Below are positions 45,809-54,269 of a DNA stretch of 64,000 nt, piece by piece. The notes under the pieces are model-generated. The model was given only the letters and a program-made list of their open reading frames with translations, was not told where the DNA came from and ran no database searches. The DNA comes from JAJRQY01 sp965224435 (GTDB taxonomy: Bacteria; Actinomycetota; Acidimicrobiia; Acidimicrobiales; SZUA-35): assembly GCA_965224435.1 (NCBI GenBank), contig OZ245048.1:372001-436000 (forward strand). The letters run 5' to 3'. Position numbers and translations under genes: made by a program. Every line of letters starts with the position of its first letter. Position 1 is the first letter of the stretch.

Positions 45809-46717
45809 GCCCTACCCAAGATTGGTTCTCAGCTTGCTCGCGGCTTCCTGATGGGGGCGGCCGACGTTGTTCCCGGTGTTTCGGGAGGGACCGTGGCCTT
45901 GATCTTTGGCATCTATGAGCAGTTGTTGGAAGCCATCCGCACCGGTGCACGCGGCTTGGGCTGTCTGGCGAAAGGTGACGTCGCGGGATTTGTGCGACGG
46001 CTGAAAGAGGTCGACTGGCTCTTTCTGGTCCCTCTTCTGGTTGGTATCTTGGCTGCCGTAGCGGCCTTGTCATCAGTGATCGAACGGCTTCTAACCGATC
46101 AGCCCGAAGCCATGGCTGGCTTGTTCTTTGGCTTGGTATTGGCCTCAATCTCGGTTGCTTGGGGCTTGCTCGGTACTCGTGGCCGTGATCAGATGTTAAT
46201 CGTTGCCGGTGTAGGAATTTTGGTGGCCGTCTTGCTTGGGTTCCAGTCTGGTCAGGTTTCTAGTCCGCCATTGTGGGCCTTTTTCTTGGCCGGTGCCATC
46301 GCTATTTGCGCCATGATTTTGCCCGGCGTCAGTGGCTCATTCCTGCTTCTGATGATCGGCATGTACCCGGCAGTACTCGGCGCGGTACACGATCGCGATC
46401 TGCCTGCCCTTGGCCTGCTGGTGGTCGGAGTGGTTGTCGGCCTGGCCCTCTTCTCCAATTTCCTTGGCTGGTTACTGGACAACTACCGCGACACCGTGTT
46501 GGCAGTGCTCATTGGCTTGATGACTGGGTCTCTGCGAGTGCTCTGGCCATGGCCCAACGGTGTTGGTGTTCTCAGTGAAGAAGAAACCATCGACGGCACT
46601 GGTCTTGAGTGGCCAGCCATGAGCGACTTCTGGTTGCCTTTCGGTCTGGCTGTCGCCGCTGCGGCCCTGGTCCTTGGTCTCACCCGCTACGCCACCTACC
46701 GCGAAAACAAGCCCTAG
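45755..46717 (+). CDS. DUF368 membrane protein (polyprenyl-phosphate translocase family)
   Basis: 320 residues, about eight or nine membrane helices. DUF368 signatures: ARGFLMGAADVVPGVSGGTVAL near residue 28 and MILPGVSGSFLLLMIGMYP near residue 190, two inverted-repeat halves. Recent work on this family (PopT) indicates recycling of undecaprenyl phosphate across the membrane for wall synthesis. GTG 45755, 45773 and 45791 all start copies of an 18-bp repeat and none has a ribosome site, so translation probably depends on the channel gene that ends 9 bases before. Confidence 0.88.
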   Translation: MLPDDSVLPNKTVLPDDSALPKIGSQLARGFLMGAADVVPGVSGGTVALIFGIYEQLLEAIRTGARGLGCLAKGDVAGFVRRLKEVDWLFLVPLLVGILAAVAALSSVIERLLTDQPEAMAGLFFGLVLASISVAWGLLGTRGRDQMLIVAGVGILVAVLLGFQSGQVSSPPLWAFFLAGAIAICAMILPGVSGSFLLLMIGMYPAVLGAVHDRDLPALGLLVVGVVVGLALFSNFLGWLLDNYRDTVLAVLIGLMTGSLRVLWPWPNGVGVLSEEETIDGTGLEWPAMSDFWLPFGLAVAAAALVLGLTRYATYRENKP

Positions 46718-46737
46718 CGGTTCTAGGCGCTACCAGG

Positions 46738-46782
46738 GGAATCCTTCGGATTCCGTCAAGTTGTTCGCAAGCTCGCAACTTG
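46738..46782. terminator. Double hairpin between convergent DUF368 and sdhB genes
   Basis: ggaatcc-ttc-ggattcc (46738-46754) and caagttg (46757-46763) with caacttg (46776-46782). Both lie in a 72-base gap between converging genes and could act in both directions. Confidence 0.6.
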
Positions 46783-46789
46783 CGGTGGA

Positions 46790-47563
46790 CTAGATCTGGG
46801 CGGACTTGGCCCGGTTCTTGATCTTGGACTTCATGTAGTCGGCGTTCATGTAGGCAATGAAGTCCAAGCTGATTTCCTTGGGACATGCCTCGGAACACTC
46901 GCCATGATTGGTGCAAGCACCAAAGAACTGCTCCATGGTGTCGACCATGGACTCGGTTCGCTGGAATCGTTCCGGCTGACCCTGCGGCAATGAGTTGAGG
47001 TGCCAGAGCTTGGCTGAGGTGAACAGCTGACCAGCCGAGTTCGGGCAAGCAGCAATACAAGCGCCACAACCAATACAGGCCGCAGCATCCATGGCCGATT
47101 CGGCAGCGTCTTTGGGCACGAGTGTCTCGTTGGCTTCGCCTGCGGTGCCGGTCGGAGCATAGATATAGCCACCGGAGGCAATGATCTTGTCCATTGGTGA
47201 GCGGTCAACGATCAGATCCTTGATGACGGGGAAGGCCGCGGCACGCCAAGGCTCGATGACAATGGTGTCGCCATCGTTGAACTTGCGCATATGGAGCTGG
47301 CAAGTAGCGGTTGCTTTCTCCTGGCCATGGGCCTGACCGTTGATCATCACACCACAAGTGCCACAGATTCCTTCGCGGCAATCGTGTGGAAACTCAATGG
47401 GCTCAACGTCACTGTCGATCAGGTTCTCGTTGACGATGTCCAACATCTCTAAGAACGACGAATCGTCAGGAATGCCTTTGGCTTCATAGGTGACGAAGCT
47501 GCCGGGTGCGTCCGGACCTGGTTGGCGCCAGACCTGGAGGGTGAGGTTTAGTTCAGTACTCAT
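46790..47563 (-). CDS. sdhB: Succinate dehydrogenase iron-sulfur subunit
   Basis: 257 residues. [2Fe-2S] ligands in CREGICGTCGVMINGQ and TATCQLH; [4Fe-4S]/[3Fe-4S] ligands in CIGCGACIAACP and ACTNHGECSEACP. Passes electrons from SdhA FAD to the membrane quinone site. 18 bases after sdhA; last gene of sdhCAB. The ligand set is complete. Confidence 0.96.
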   Translation of the reverse strand: MSTELNLTLQVWRQPGPDAPGSFVTYEAKGIPDDSSFLEMLDIVNENLIDSDVEPIEFPHDCREGICGTCGVMINGQAHGQEKATATCQLHMRKFNDGDTIVIEPWRAAAFPVIKDLIVDRSPMDKIIASGGYIYAPTGTAGEANETLVPKDAAESAMDAAACIGCGACIAACPNSAGQLFTSAKLWHLNSLPQGQPERFQRTESMVDTMEQFFGACTNHGECSEACPKEISLDFIAYMNADYMKSKIKNRAKSAQI

Positions 47564-47581
47564 CGTGAATCTCCTGTCTGA

Positions 47582-48526
47582 CTACTTGTAGGACCGCTGG
47601 GAAAGCTTGACGTACTCAAACTCCAGCTCTTCTTTGTGCTTGACCTGTGGGGTGTCGGCGTCGCCTTGCCACTCCCACGCTGAAACATGCTTGAAGTCAT
47701 CGTCGTTCCGGAGGGCTTCGCCCTCCTCGGTTTGTGACTCTTCACGGAAGTGACCGCCGCAAGACTCGCTGCGGTCCAAGGCATCCCTGGCCATGAGCTC
47801 ACCCAATTCCATGAAGTCAGCAACACGTCCAGCCTTCTCCAACGAGGAGTTGAGTGAGTCACCGTTGCCGAGCACCTTGACGTCTTTCCAGAAGGCTTCA
47901 CGAATGGCCTTGATCTCAGAGATACAGGCCTGGGTGAGGCCCGCCTCGTTGCGACCCATGCCGATGTGTTCCCACACGATCTTGCCCAGTTCACGGTGGT
48001 AATAGTCGGGTGACTTGGTTCCGCCGATGTTCAGGAAGCGTTGGGTGCGGTCGTTGACGTCCTTCTCGGCTTCTTTGAACACGGGATCATCAGTAGCGAC
48101 GGGTTCGGTTCCGAGCTTGTCCGAGAGGGACTCACCAATGGTGTAAGGCAGTACGAAGTAGCCATCGGCCAGTCCCTGCATGAGGGCCGAAGCACCCAGA
48201 CGGTTGGCTCCATGGTCAGAGAAGTTGGCTTCGCCAGCGGCGTACAGGCTGGGGATGGTGGTCTGTAGGTTGTAGTCAACCCATAGTCCGCCCATGGTGT
48301 AGTGGCTGGCCGGGTAGATCCGCATCGGTGTGGTGTAGGGATCCTCACCGGTGATGCGTTCATACATCTCGAAGAGGTTGCCGTAGCGCTCCTCGATTGC
48401 GTCACGGCCATCTCGCCCAATGGCGGTAGCGAAGTCCAGATAGACACCGTTCTTGAGTGGGCCAACACCCTGGCCAGCATCGACCACAGATCTCGGCGTT
48501 TCGAGAAGCAACGTCACGAGGAACAA
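47582..48526 (-). pseudogene. sdhA: Succinate dehydrogenase flavoprotein, C-terminal fragment (frameshift)
   Basis: Authentic from about 48490 (SVVDAGQGVGPLKNGVYLDF). Contains HYTMGGLWVDYNLQTTIPSLYAAGE (in parts; substrate/FAD region), the catalytic-Arg region FSDHGANRLGASALMQGLADG and the C-terminal helical domain ending LSQRSYK. Joins the upstream fragment if one base near 48491 is removed (NAE then SVVDAG). The corrected gene 49505-47582 has 641 codons, a normal SdhA length. A defect in this TCA enzyme would be costly, so a sequence error is the better explanation. Confidence 0.85.
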
Positions 48527-49505
48527 GGTTGCCGAAGGCTGGGTACTTCTCTTCTAAGTAGTAGTAGCGCTCGGCCTCGGGAATGTCGCGGGCTCGGCGA
48601 GTCTCGTCCTTCTTGCGAGGAACCCAGATTCGGCCGTCGTTTCGCAGCGACTCCGACATCAAGGTGAGTTTGGACTGGAACTCATCTGCCTGGGGAATGC
48701 AGGTTGGGTGGATCTGGGTGTAACACGGGTTGGCGAAGAGAGCGCCCTTGCGGTGCGCCCGCCAGATGGCGGTGGTGTTGCAGGCCATGGCGTTGGTGCT
48801 CAGGTAGAACACGTTGCCGTAGCCGCCGGTCGCCAATACAACAGCGTGAGCGGAATGGCTACGGACCTGACCGTTGGTGAGGTCGCGGGTCACGATGCCT
48901 GCGGCCTCGCCATCCTTGAGCACTACTTCCAGCATCTCTTGGTCGGTGTGGAGCTTCACCTTGCCCAGATTTACTTGAGCCATCATCTGTTGGTAAGCAC
49001 CAAGTAGGAGCTGCTGGCCGGTCTGGCCTCGGGCGTAGAAGGTGCGACTGACCTGAGCCCCACCAAAAGAGCGGTTGGCTAGAAGTCCGCCGTATTCGCG
49101 TGCGAAGGGCACACCCTGAGAAGTCATCTGGTCGATGATGTTGTTGGATACCTGAGCTAGTCGGTAGACGTTGGCTTCCCGGGAGCGGTAGTCGCCTCCC
49201 TTGACCGTGTCGTAGAAGAGGCGGAAGACCGAGTCGCCGTCGTTGCGGGAGTTCTTGGCTGCGTTGATTCCGCCCTGGGCGGCAATGGAGTGGGCCCGTC
49301 GGGGTGAGTCATGGAAGGTGTAGGCATGGACTTCATAGCCAAGCTCGGCCAGGGTGGCTGATGCTGATGCTCCGGCCAGACCAGTACCAACAACAATGAT
49401 CTTGAATCGGCGCTTGTTGGAGGGGTTGACGAGCTTGGTGTCGAAGCGGTGGTTGTCCCACGCGTCTTGGATTGGGCCCGAAGGGACCTTGGAGTCGAGG
49501 ATCAT
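48402..49505 (-). CDS. sdhA: Succinate dehydrogenase flavoprotein, N-terminal fragment (frameshift)
   Basis: 367 residues in frame, authentic up to about 48490 (RDVASRNAE). FAD-binding Rossmann motif VVGTGLAGASASATLAELG near residue 37, the covalent FAD His segment RRAHSIAAQGGINAAKN, HPTCIPQ-type substrate contact (TQIHPTCIPQADEF) and NLVPRDVASR. Oxidises succinate to fumarate; the last residues after NAE are out-of-frame noise. Located 12 bases after sdhC. Confidence 0.88.
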   Translation of the reverse strand: MILDSKVPSGPIQDAWDNHRFDTKLVNPSNKRRFKIIVVGTGLAGASASATLAELGYEVHAYTFHDSPRRAHSIAAQGGINAAKNSRNDGDSVFRLFYDTVKGGDYRSREANVYRLAQVSNNIIDQMTSQGVPFAREYGGLLANRSFGGAQVSRTFYARGQTGQQLLLGAYQQMMAQVNLGKVKLHTDQEMLEVVLKDGEAAGIVTRDLTNGQVRSHSAHAVVLATGGYGNVFYLSTNAMACNTTAIWRAHRKGALFANPCYTQIHPTCIPQADEFQSKLTLMSESLRNDGRIWVPRKKDETRRARDIPEAERYYYLEEKYPAFGNLVPRDVASRNAEICGRCWPGCWPTQERCLSGLRYRHWARWP

Positions 49506-49517
49506 GATGCTGGGCTC

Positions 49518-50294
49518 CTAGATGGCTACGACGTCGGTGAGGACGGCGATAGGGAAGCTGACATTGCCAATCAGGATCAATCCGGAGACGACCTGTGCTG
49601 CGGTTCGCCGCAGCGTGTTGTACGCCGGGTTGTTGATGCCCAGGCTCTGGAAGGCTGACCACATGCCGTGGTAGATGTGCACGGCGACCGCAATGTTGGC
49701 GATGATGTAGCCGATGGCAACGATTGGTCGGCCAAGCGAGTGAACGACGTTCTCATACACTTCGCCGTGATGGAATTCGCCGGTTGCGATGCCGAAGCCG
49801 AGGGTGAGATCGGCCAGGTGGATGAAAATGTACAACGCCACGATGGGGCCGGTGAGGCGCATGGATCGAGAGGCCCAGTTGGCAGCAAGGAAGTCACGCT
49901 TGCCTGCGTAGGAGTTGTCGGACTTCCGACTCAGCATTGAGAGGGTGTAGGCCGAGTGGATGTGCAGCAGTAGGGCCGCTAGAAGCCCAAGTCGCATGAT
50001 CCAAAGGACCACACTCTCCGGCATGATCGGAACCAGCAGGTTCCGCAGCGACTCGGCATAGTGGTCGGTGTCATAGTCCATGACCCCGTTGTGCTCGACC
50101 TCGCCGAGATAGATCTTCAGATTGCCTATCATGTGGGCAAACACGAAGCCGACGAGCATGAGCCCGCTGACTGCCATCACCCACTTTTTGCCGATGGCAC
50201 TCTGGTAGATGCTGAGCGGGAAGGGTAAGTCGCGGGGTTTCTCCCGCATTGGCTTTTCCCCTGAGTTGAGGGGAGTGGTAGTCGGCGATGACAC
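49518..50294 (-). CDS. sdhC: Succinate dehydrogenase cytochrome b558 subunit
   Basis: 258 residues from GTG 50294, chosen because GGAGG lies 5 bases upstream; the frame is open to 50330. Five membrane helices (for example WVMAVSGLMLVGFVFAHMIGN, VVLWIMRLGLLAALLLHIHSAY, IVALYIFIHLADLTLGF, AIGYIIANIAVAVHIYHGMWSAF, AAQVVSGLILIGNVSFPIAVL) with His residues suited to two hemes. One-subunit type B anchor as in Bacillus and many actinobacteria; no sdhD is needed. First gene of sdhCAB. Confidence 0.92.
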   Translation of the reverse strand: MSSPTTTPLNSGEKPMREKPRDLPFPLSIYQSAIGKKWVMAVSGLMLVGFVFAHMIGNLKIYLGEVEHNGVMDYDTDHYAESLRNLLVPIMPESVVLWIMRLGLLAALLLHIHSAYTLSMLSRKSDNSYAGKRDFLAANWASRSMRLTGPIVALYIFIHLADLTLGFGIATGEFHHGEVYENVVHSLGRPIVAIGYIIANIAVAVHIYHGMWSAFQSLGINNPAYNTLRRTAAQVVSGLILIGNVSFPIAVLTDVVAI

Positions 50295-50449
50295 CGTGGA
50301 CCTCCGAAGGTCATGTGTGAAGCGGGCCACTTGTTTTGTGTGCTTGGCGCGACAAGAAAGGTAGCGGACTCAAGGCTCACTAACCCAACTTGATCACCGA
50401 AAAGTCTTGTGTTGTCTGCCGGGTCGATTCTGGTCCCGACAAGTTGTTG

Positions 50450-52651
50450 TCAACGTTTGATTGCAGTTCGGGAGATGGCCTCGGAAGGTGGGATGACAAT
50501 GGTCTGGTAGCGGTTGGTGGCAGCCCGATCTCCAGCTTCGAGCGCGAGGTCAATAATGAGGGGCCCGTTGACCTTGGGAACCACGAATTTTAGCGTGCCA
50601 ACGTGGGCGCACGTGTCCGGAGGAAGGTCGCCAATCCAGGTGTGGGATTCCTCCCAATCCTGGGCTGATGCGGTTGCGGTGATTTTCACGCCTTCTAGTC
50701 GATCGGGCAGGTCGCTGACAACATGAACCATGAGTGAGACGGCTTCGCCGGGCACGGTCATGGTCGGTGGAGTATCACCAATGACGACCACTGGATCGCA
50801 TGCGTCGGTGAGTGCTTCATAAGCTGGTTTCGGTTGCCGGGCGTGGTCGAGGACCCCGAACCCTCCGCTGGGTTCGGCATCGGCGAGAGCCATGAGGCAG
50901 AAGCCGCCGGTTGGCCGATATTTGAGCCTGCGAACCGTTTCGATTTGGGACCGGATCAGGTCGGCCTGGTAGGCCCGCGATGCCATGGCCCATGAAGGTC
51001 CGTTGGCGTAGGCCTGGCGGGGTAGGTAGCGCTCGAATGCTCCGGCCATGGCAGTTTCCCACTCTGGTGCGTCCTCATCCCATTCTTCAACGGCCGCAGA
51101 TTGGGAGCCGAACCCTCCGAGGAAGAGGCCCAAACGTGGCCACTGCCGGATTACCTCGGCCAGGTCCTCGTAGTTGCCTGCGTGCCAACCGAGCCAGAGG
51201 TGGGCATCAGAGCTAGTGACGTTGGCAATGGTTGGCAGGCTGCCGGAGCGGGCGATGACCGATCGAGTCTTGTCCGCCCCTCGGAGTTCGCGTCGCAAGT
51301 AGGGGTCGAGAACGGAACGATTCCAACTCGGTAACAAATGACGACCAAGCCTGCGTCCGAGTGACTTCGTCGGCTCGCTAGCTGGCCCGGGCTCGGGCAC
51401 GGGTGAGCCGTTGGGGTTGTCGTGGGCGCACCAGACAGAAATTGATGGATGGTGACCGACTAGGTCCACGACTTCTCGGGCCAGTTCCAAGGCGGCGGTG
51501 CGAGTCGTGGTGGCGTAGCCGCCCATCAGCGGAAGATCCTGCCAGACCAGCATGCCCAATTCGTCGGCTTGGCGATAGAAGTCGGTCGGTGCGATGTGTC
51601 CCTGAACTCGCAGAAGATTGAGGCCTGCCCCTTTGGCGGAAACGATGTCGTCACGAATCCGTTCGTGGGTCAGGGACGATAGGAACCTGCTTTGGGGGCC
51701 GACGCTGATGCCCTTGATGAAGATGCGTTTCCCGTTGACTCGCCACGTGAAGTCATTGACGCTGACGGTGCGGATACCGGTGCGCCAATGCACCCGATCT
51801 GAGACCGGCCCTTCCGTCCCATCCTGGGAGACTGAGCAGACGGCGACGGCAACCTCATACATTGGCTGCTCGCCCAGCTGGGCTGGCCACCAGAGTTGGG
51901 GCTTGTCGATCTCGACCGTCCACTCCAGGCGGTTCTCGCCGTTGGCGACGGTGTGGTTCTCTGACCCACCGGCAACCGCTTGGCCGAACGGTCCGGTGAC
52001 AGAAGTATGGACCCGAAGGTCTCCGGCATGAGCGGTGTCCAGCACCAGACGGATGAGAAATTCACCGGTGTCTTCACTGGCCCGGGTGCAAAGCAGGCGC
52101 GAATGCAGGATCGCCGTTGTGCCTGTTTCGGTGACGGTTACGGGCTTCCAGATTCCGCCCGGTGAGCCGGGGGGAGCGAGCGGACCTTGTTGTAGCGAGC
52201 CAGTGATCGATCGCTTGGAGCGACTGGATCCTGGCGGAGGAGCTGCGACTTCGACGGAGAGCACGTGTTCGGTGGTGGCATCAAAGGCATCAGACACATC
52301 GAACTGATGAGGTACGAAGTAGCCGCGTGTGTCACCGACATAGCTGCCATCCAACCAGACGTCGGACTGGGCGGTGACGCCATCAAATTTCAGCCAGAGT
52401 CGCTTGCCCCACTCGGGCCGTGGGTGTTCGAAGTGGTAGCGATAGAGGAGCGGGCCCTCCTCGTCGGCGAAGGTCTCGTTCTGGGCCCAGTGGCCGGGTA
52501 CCGGGACACGCTCCCATTCTGAGTCGTCCAAGTCTGGGTCAGCACCGGTGCGCGTCAACTCGGGATTGATTGGTGTTGCCTGCCACTCTCCCGAGAGATC
52601 CACAAGGACCAATGTTACTCGGTTAGCGCTGACGACTAGTGTCCAAATCAT
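50450..52651 (-). CDS. GH2-family-like protein with lost nucleophile
   Basis: 733 residues (the start may be the GTG at VDLSGEWQA, residue 17). GH2 layout: sugar-binding jelly roll (LSGEWQATPIN ... LYRYHF ... LWLKFDGVTAQSDVWLDGSYVG), Ig-like domain (WWPAQLGEQPMYEVAVAV), TIM barrel from FTWRVNGKRIFIKGISVGP, and a C-terminal beta domain. At the acid/base site HPSISVWCAHDNPNG holds Asp-Asn instead of Asn-Glu (some exo-glucosaminidases use Asp here). At the nucleophile position the usual SEFG reads GGFGSQS, without Glu. It may be an inactive, sugar-binding relative. No signal peptide. Start codons overlap with the divergent MoxR gene. Confidence 0.8.
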   Translation of the reverse strand: MIWTLVVSANRVTLVLVDLSGEWQATPINPELTRTGADPDLDDSEWERVPVPGHWAQNETFADEEGPLLYRYHFEHPRPEWGKRLWLKFDGVTAQSDVWLDGSYVGDTRGYFVPHQFDVSDAFDATTEHVLSVEVAAPPPGSSRSKRSITGSLQQGPLAPPGSPGGIWKPVTVTETGTTAILHSRLLCTRASEDTGEFLIRLVLDTAHAGDLRVHTSVTGPFGQAVAGGSENHTVANGENRLEWTVEIDKPQLWWPAQLGEQPMYEVAVAVCSVSQDGTEGPVSDRVHWRTGIRTVSVNDFTWRVNGKRIFIKGISVGPQSRFLSSLTHERIRDDIVSAKGAGLNLLRVQGHIAPTDFYRQADELGMLVWQDLPLMGGYATTTRTAALELAREVVDLVGHHPSISVWCAHDNPNGSPVPEPGPASEPTKSLGRRLGRHLLPSWNRSVLDPYLRRELRGADKTRSVIARSGSLPTIANVTSSDAHLWLGWHAGNYEDLAEVIRQWPRLGLFLGGFGSQSAAVEEWDEDAPEWETAMAGAFERYLPRQAYANGPSWAMASRAYQADLIRSQIETVRRLKYRPTGGFCLMALADAEPSGGFGVLDHARQPKPAYEALTDACDPVVVIGDTPPTMTVPGEAVSLMVHVVSDLPDRLEGVKITATASAQDWEESHTWIGDLPPDTCAHVGTLKFVVPKVNGPLIIDLALEAGDRAATNRYQTIVIPPSEAISRTAIKR

Positions 52652-53117
52652 GACACCTCATGACTCAGCCCCAGCTTCCCGGTCGTCAACCCTGCCATCC
52701 ACGGTCGGCGAGTTGCGCTCCTCGGGCTGGATATCGCGGTCGATAAAGGATGAACTTCGAGCAAACGTTGTGGACGGTTTGCGAGCTGGAACCGATCTGT
52801 TTCCAGGGGTGAAGGGCTATTCCGAGACGGTTCTTCCTCAGCTGGAGCATGCTCTGCTGGCTGGGCACGACATTGTGCTGCTGGGGGAGCGGGGCCAGGC
52901 CAAGACCAGGATTATCCGGTCCCTTACTGGGTTGTTGGATGAGTGGATGCCGATCGTGCGGGGCTCAGAAATAAATGATGACCCCTTCAATCCTGGCTCG
53001 CGCTATGCCCGGGATCTACTAGCTGAAAAGGGCGACGAGACGGCTGTTGACTGGGTCCATCGAGATGACCGTTTCGGCGAGAAGCTTGCTACTCCGATAC
53101 CTCGATTGCCGATCTGA
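52650..53117 (+). CDS. MoxR/Mg-chelatase-type AAA ATPase, N-terminal fragment (frameshift)
   Basis: Begins at ATG 52650 (MTPHDSAPASRSS); authentic to about 53095 (GEKLATP). Contains Walker A LLGERGQAKTRIIRSL near residue 78. At 53094-53097 the sequence reads ccga where ccgga would restore the frame (ATPDTSIADLIGEVDP), so one G is missing. The corrected gene 52650-54172 has 508 codons. It is a homologue of mycobacterial Rv0958, whose partner Rv0959 is a VWA protein like the one at 59167. Confidence 0.82.
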   Translation: MTPHDSAPASRSSTLPSTVGELRSSGWISRSIKDELRANVVDGLRAGTDLFPGVKGYSETVLPQLEHALLAGHDIVLLGERGQAKTRIIRSLTGLLDEWMPIVRGSEINDDPFNPGSRYARDLLAEKGDETAVDWVHRDDRFGEKLATPIPRLPI

Positions 53118-53140
53118 TTGGTGAGGTCGATCCAATCAAG

Positions 53141-54172
53141 GTGGCGGAGGGCCGCTATTTGTCGGATGAGTTGACCCTTCACTATGGCCTGGTGCCTCGG
53201 ACCAATCGGGGAGTGTTCGCCATCAACGAGCTTCCGGACCTGGCTGAGCGGATCCAGGTTGGCCTGCTCAATGTGTTGGAAGAGCGAGATGTTCAGATCC
53301 GTGGCTACAAGGTGCGACTGCCGATTGATGTGCTGTTGGTGGCGACTGCCAACCCGGAGGACTACACCAATCGTGGCCGGATGATTACGCCTTTGAAGGA
53401 CCGTTTCGGTGCTCAGATTCGAACCCACTATCCACTGGACATCGAGTCAGAGATGGCTATTGCCGATCAGGAGGCCGTCATTCCCGATGATGTGGTGATC
53501 CCATCGTTCATGAAGGAGATCATTGCCTCCATCACTCACGCAGCCAGGGCATCATCTCATGTCAATCAACTGTCCGGGGTTTCGGTTCGCTTGACCATCT
53601 CGAATCTGGAGACTCTCGCTGCGGCTGCCACCCGTCGCTGTTTGATCAGCGGCGAAGGTGATGGTGGCAGTGGCGGAGATAATTACGCTGTTCCTCGGGT
53701 CTGTGACCTGGATGCACTCATCGCGTCAACTGCTGGCAAGATCGAAATTGATGCTTTGGAGGAAGGCCGCGATGCCGAGGTCATTGACCATCTGATGCGG
53801 TCAGCAATTCTGACCACGTTCAAGCACCTGGTCCCGATGGAGAGTGTCAAAGCAGTCGTCAACGCGTTCGGATCTGATGAGACGGTTGAGCGTGATTCGG
53901 GAAACCCCAGCTCCGAGGCCAGCTCTGCGCAGCAGGAAGCGCAGGCGCAAGTGATTGTCAGCACCGGCTATGACGTGTCAACTGCGGACTATTCCAAGGT
54001 GCTGAAGACTCTGCCTGCCTTGCAGAAACCAGTAGAGGATCTGGCAGGGTCGAAGGCATCAGCGGGCGAACAGGCTTCGGCCCTGGAACTCATTCTGGAA
54101 GGGCTGCATCTATTGAAGCGGCTCAACAAGGACGCCAGTGGGGGCAGGTCCAGCTACCGATCTCGTTCGTGA
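53141..54172 (+). CDS. MoxR/Mg-chelatase-type AAA ATPase, C-terminal fragment (frameshift)
   Basis: 343 residues from an internal ATG, but the true frame resumes near 53096 (DTSIADLIGEVDPIKVAEGRY). Walker B GVFAINELPDL, sensor-1 ATANPEDYTNRGR, arginine finger region PLKDRFGAQIRTHYP. The C-terminal part is helical (SGVSVRLTISNLETLAAAA) and ends with a Ser/Lys-rich tail. MoxR-type ATPases act as chaperones that insert cofactors or remodel complexes with a VWA partner; substrate here unknown. Confidence 0.82.
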   Translation: MAEGRYLSDELTLHYGLVPRTNRGVFAINELPDLAERIQVGLLNVLEERDVQIRGYKVRLPIDVLLVATANPEDYTNRGRMITPLKDRFGAQIRTHYPLDIESEMAIADQEAVIPDDVVIPSFMKEIIASITHAARASSHVNQLSGVSVRLTISNLETLAAAATRRCLISGEGDGGSGGDNYAVPRVCDLDALIASTAGKIEIDALEEGRDAEVIDHLMRSAILTTFKHLVPMESVKAVVNAFGSDETVERDSGNPSSEASSAQQEAQAQVIVSTGYDVSTADYSKVLKTLPALQKPVEDLAGSKASAGEQASALELILEGLHLLKRLNKDASGGRSSYRSRS

Positions 54173-54218
54173 CGTGTCAGACTTGAACGTGGCTCCAGTC
54201 GGGTGGGCTGACTGAACG

Positions 54219-54260
54219 TAATGGACTTCGCGACCCACTATTGGGTCGTCAACTCCATTA
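54219..54260. terminator. Hairpin between convergent MoxR and HAD genes
   Basis: 19-base arms taatggacttcgcgaccca (54219-54237) and tgggtcgtcaactccatta (54242-54260), 16 of 19 pairs, loop ctat. The core ttcgcg-ccc is similar to the hairpin at 13737. Confidence 0.65.
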
Positions 54261-54269
54261 TCTTCGCGC

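Noticed and set aside
48480..48500. Programmed ribosomal frameshift in sdhA
   Set aside because: No slippery heptamer or following pseudoknot is visible, and SdhA is not known to use frameshifting.
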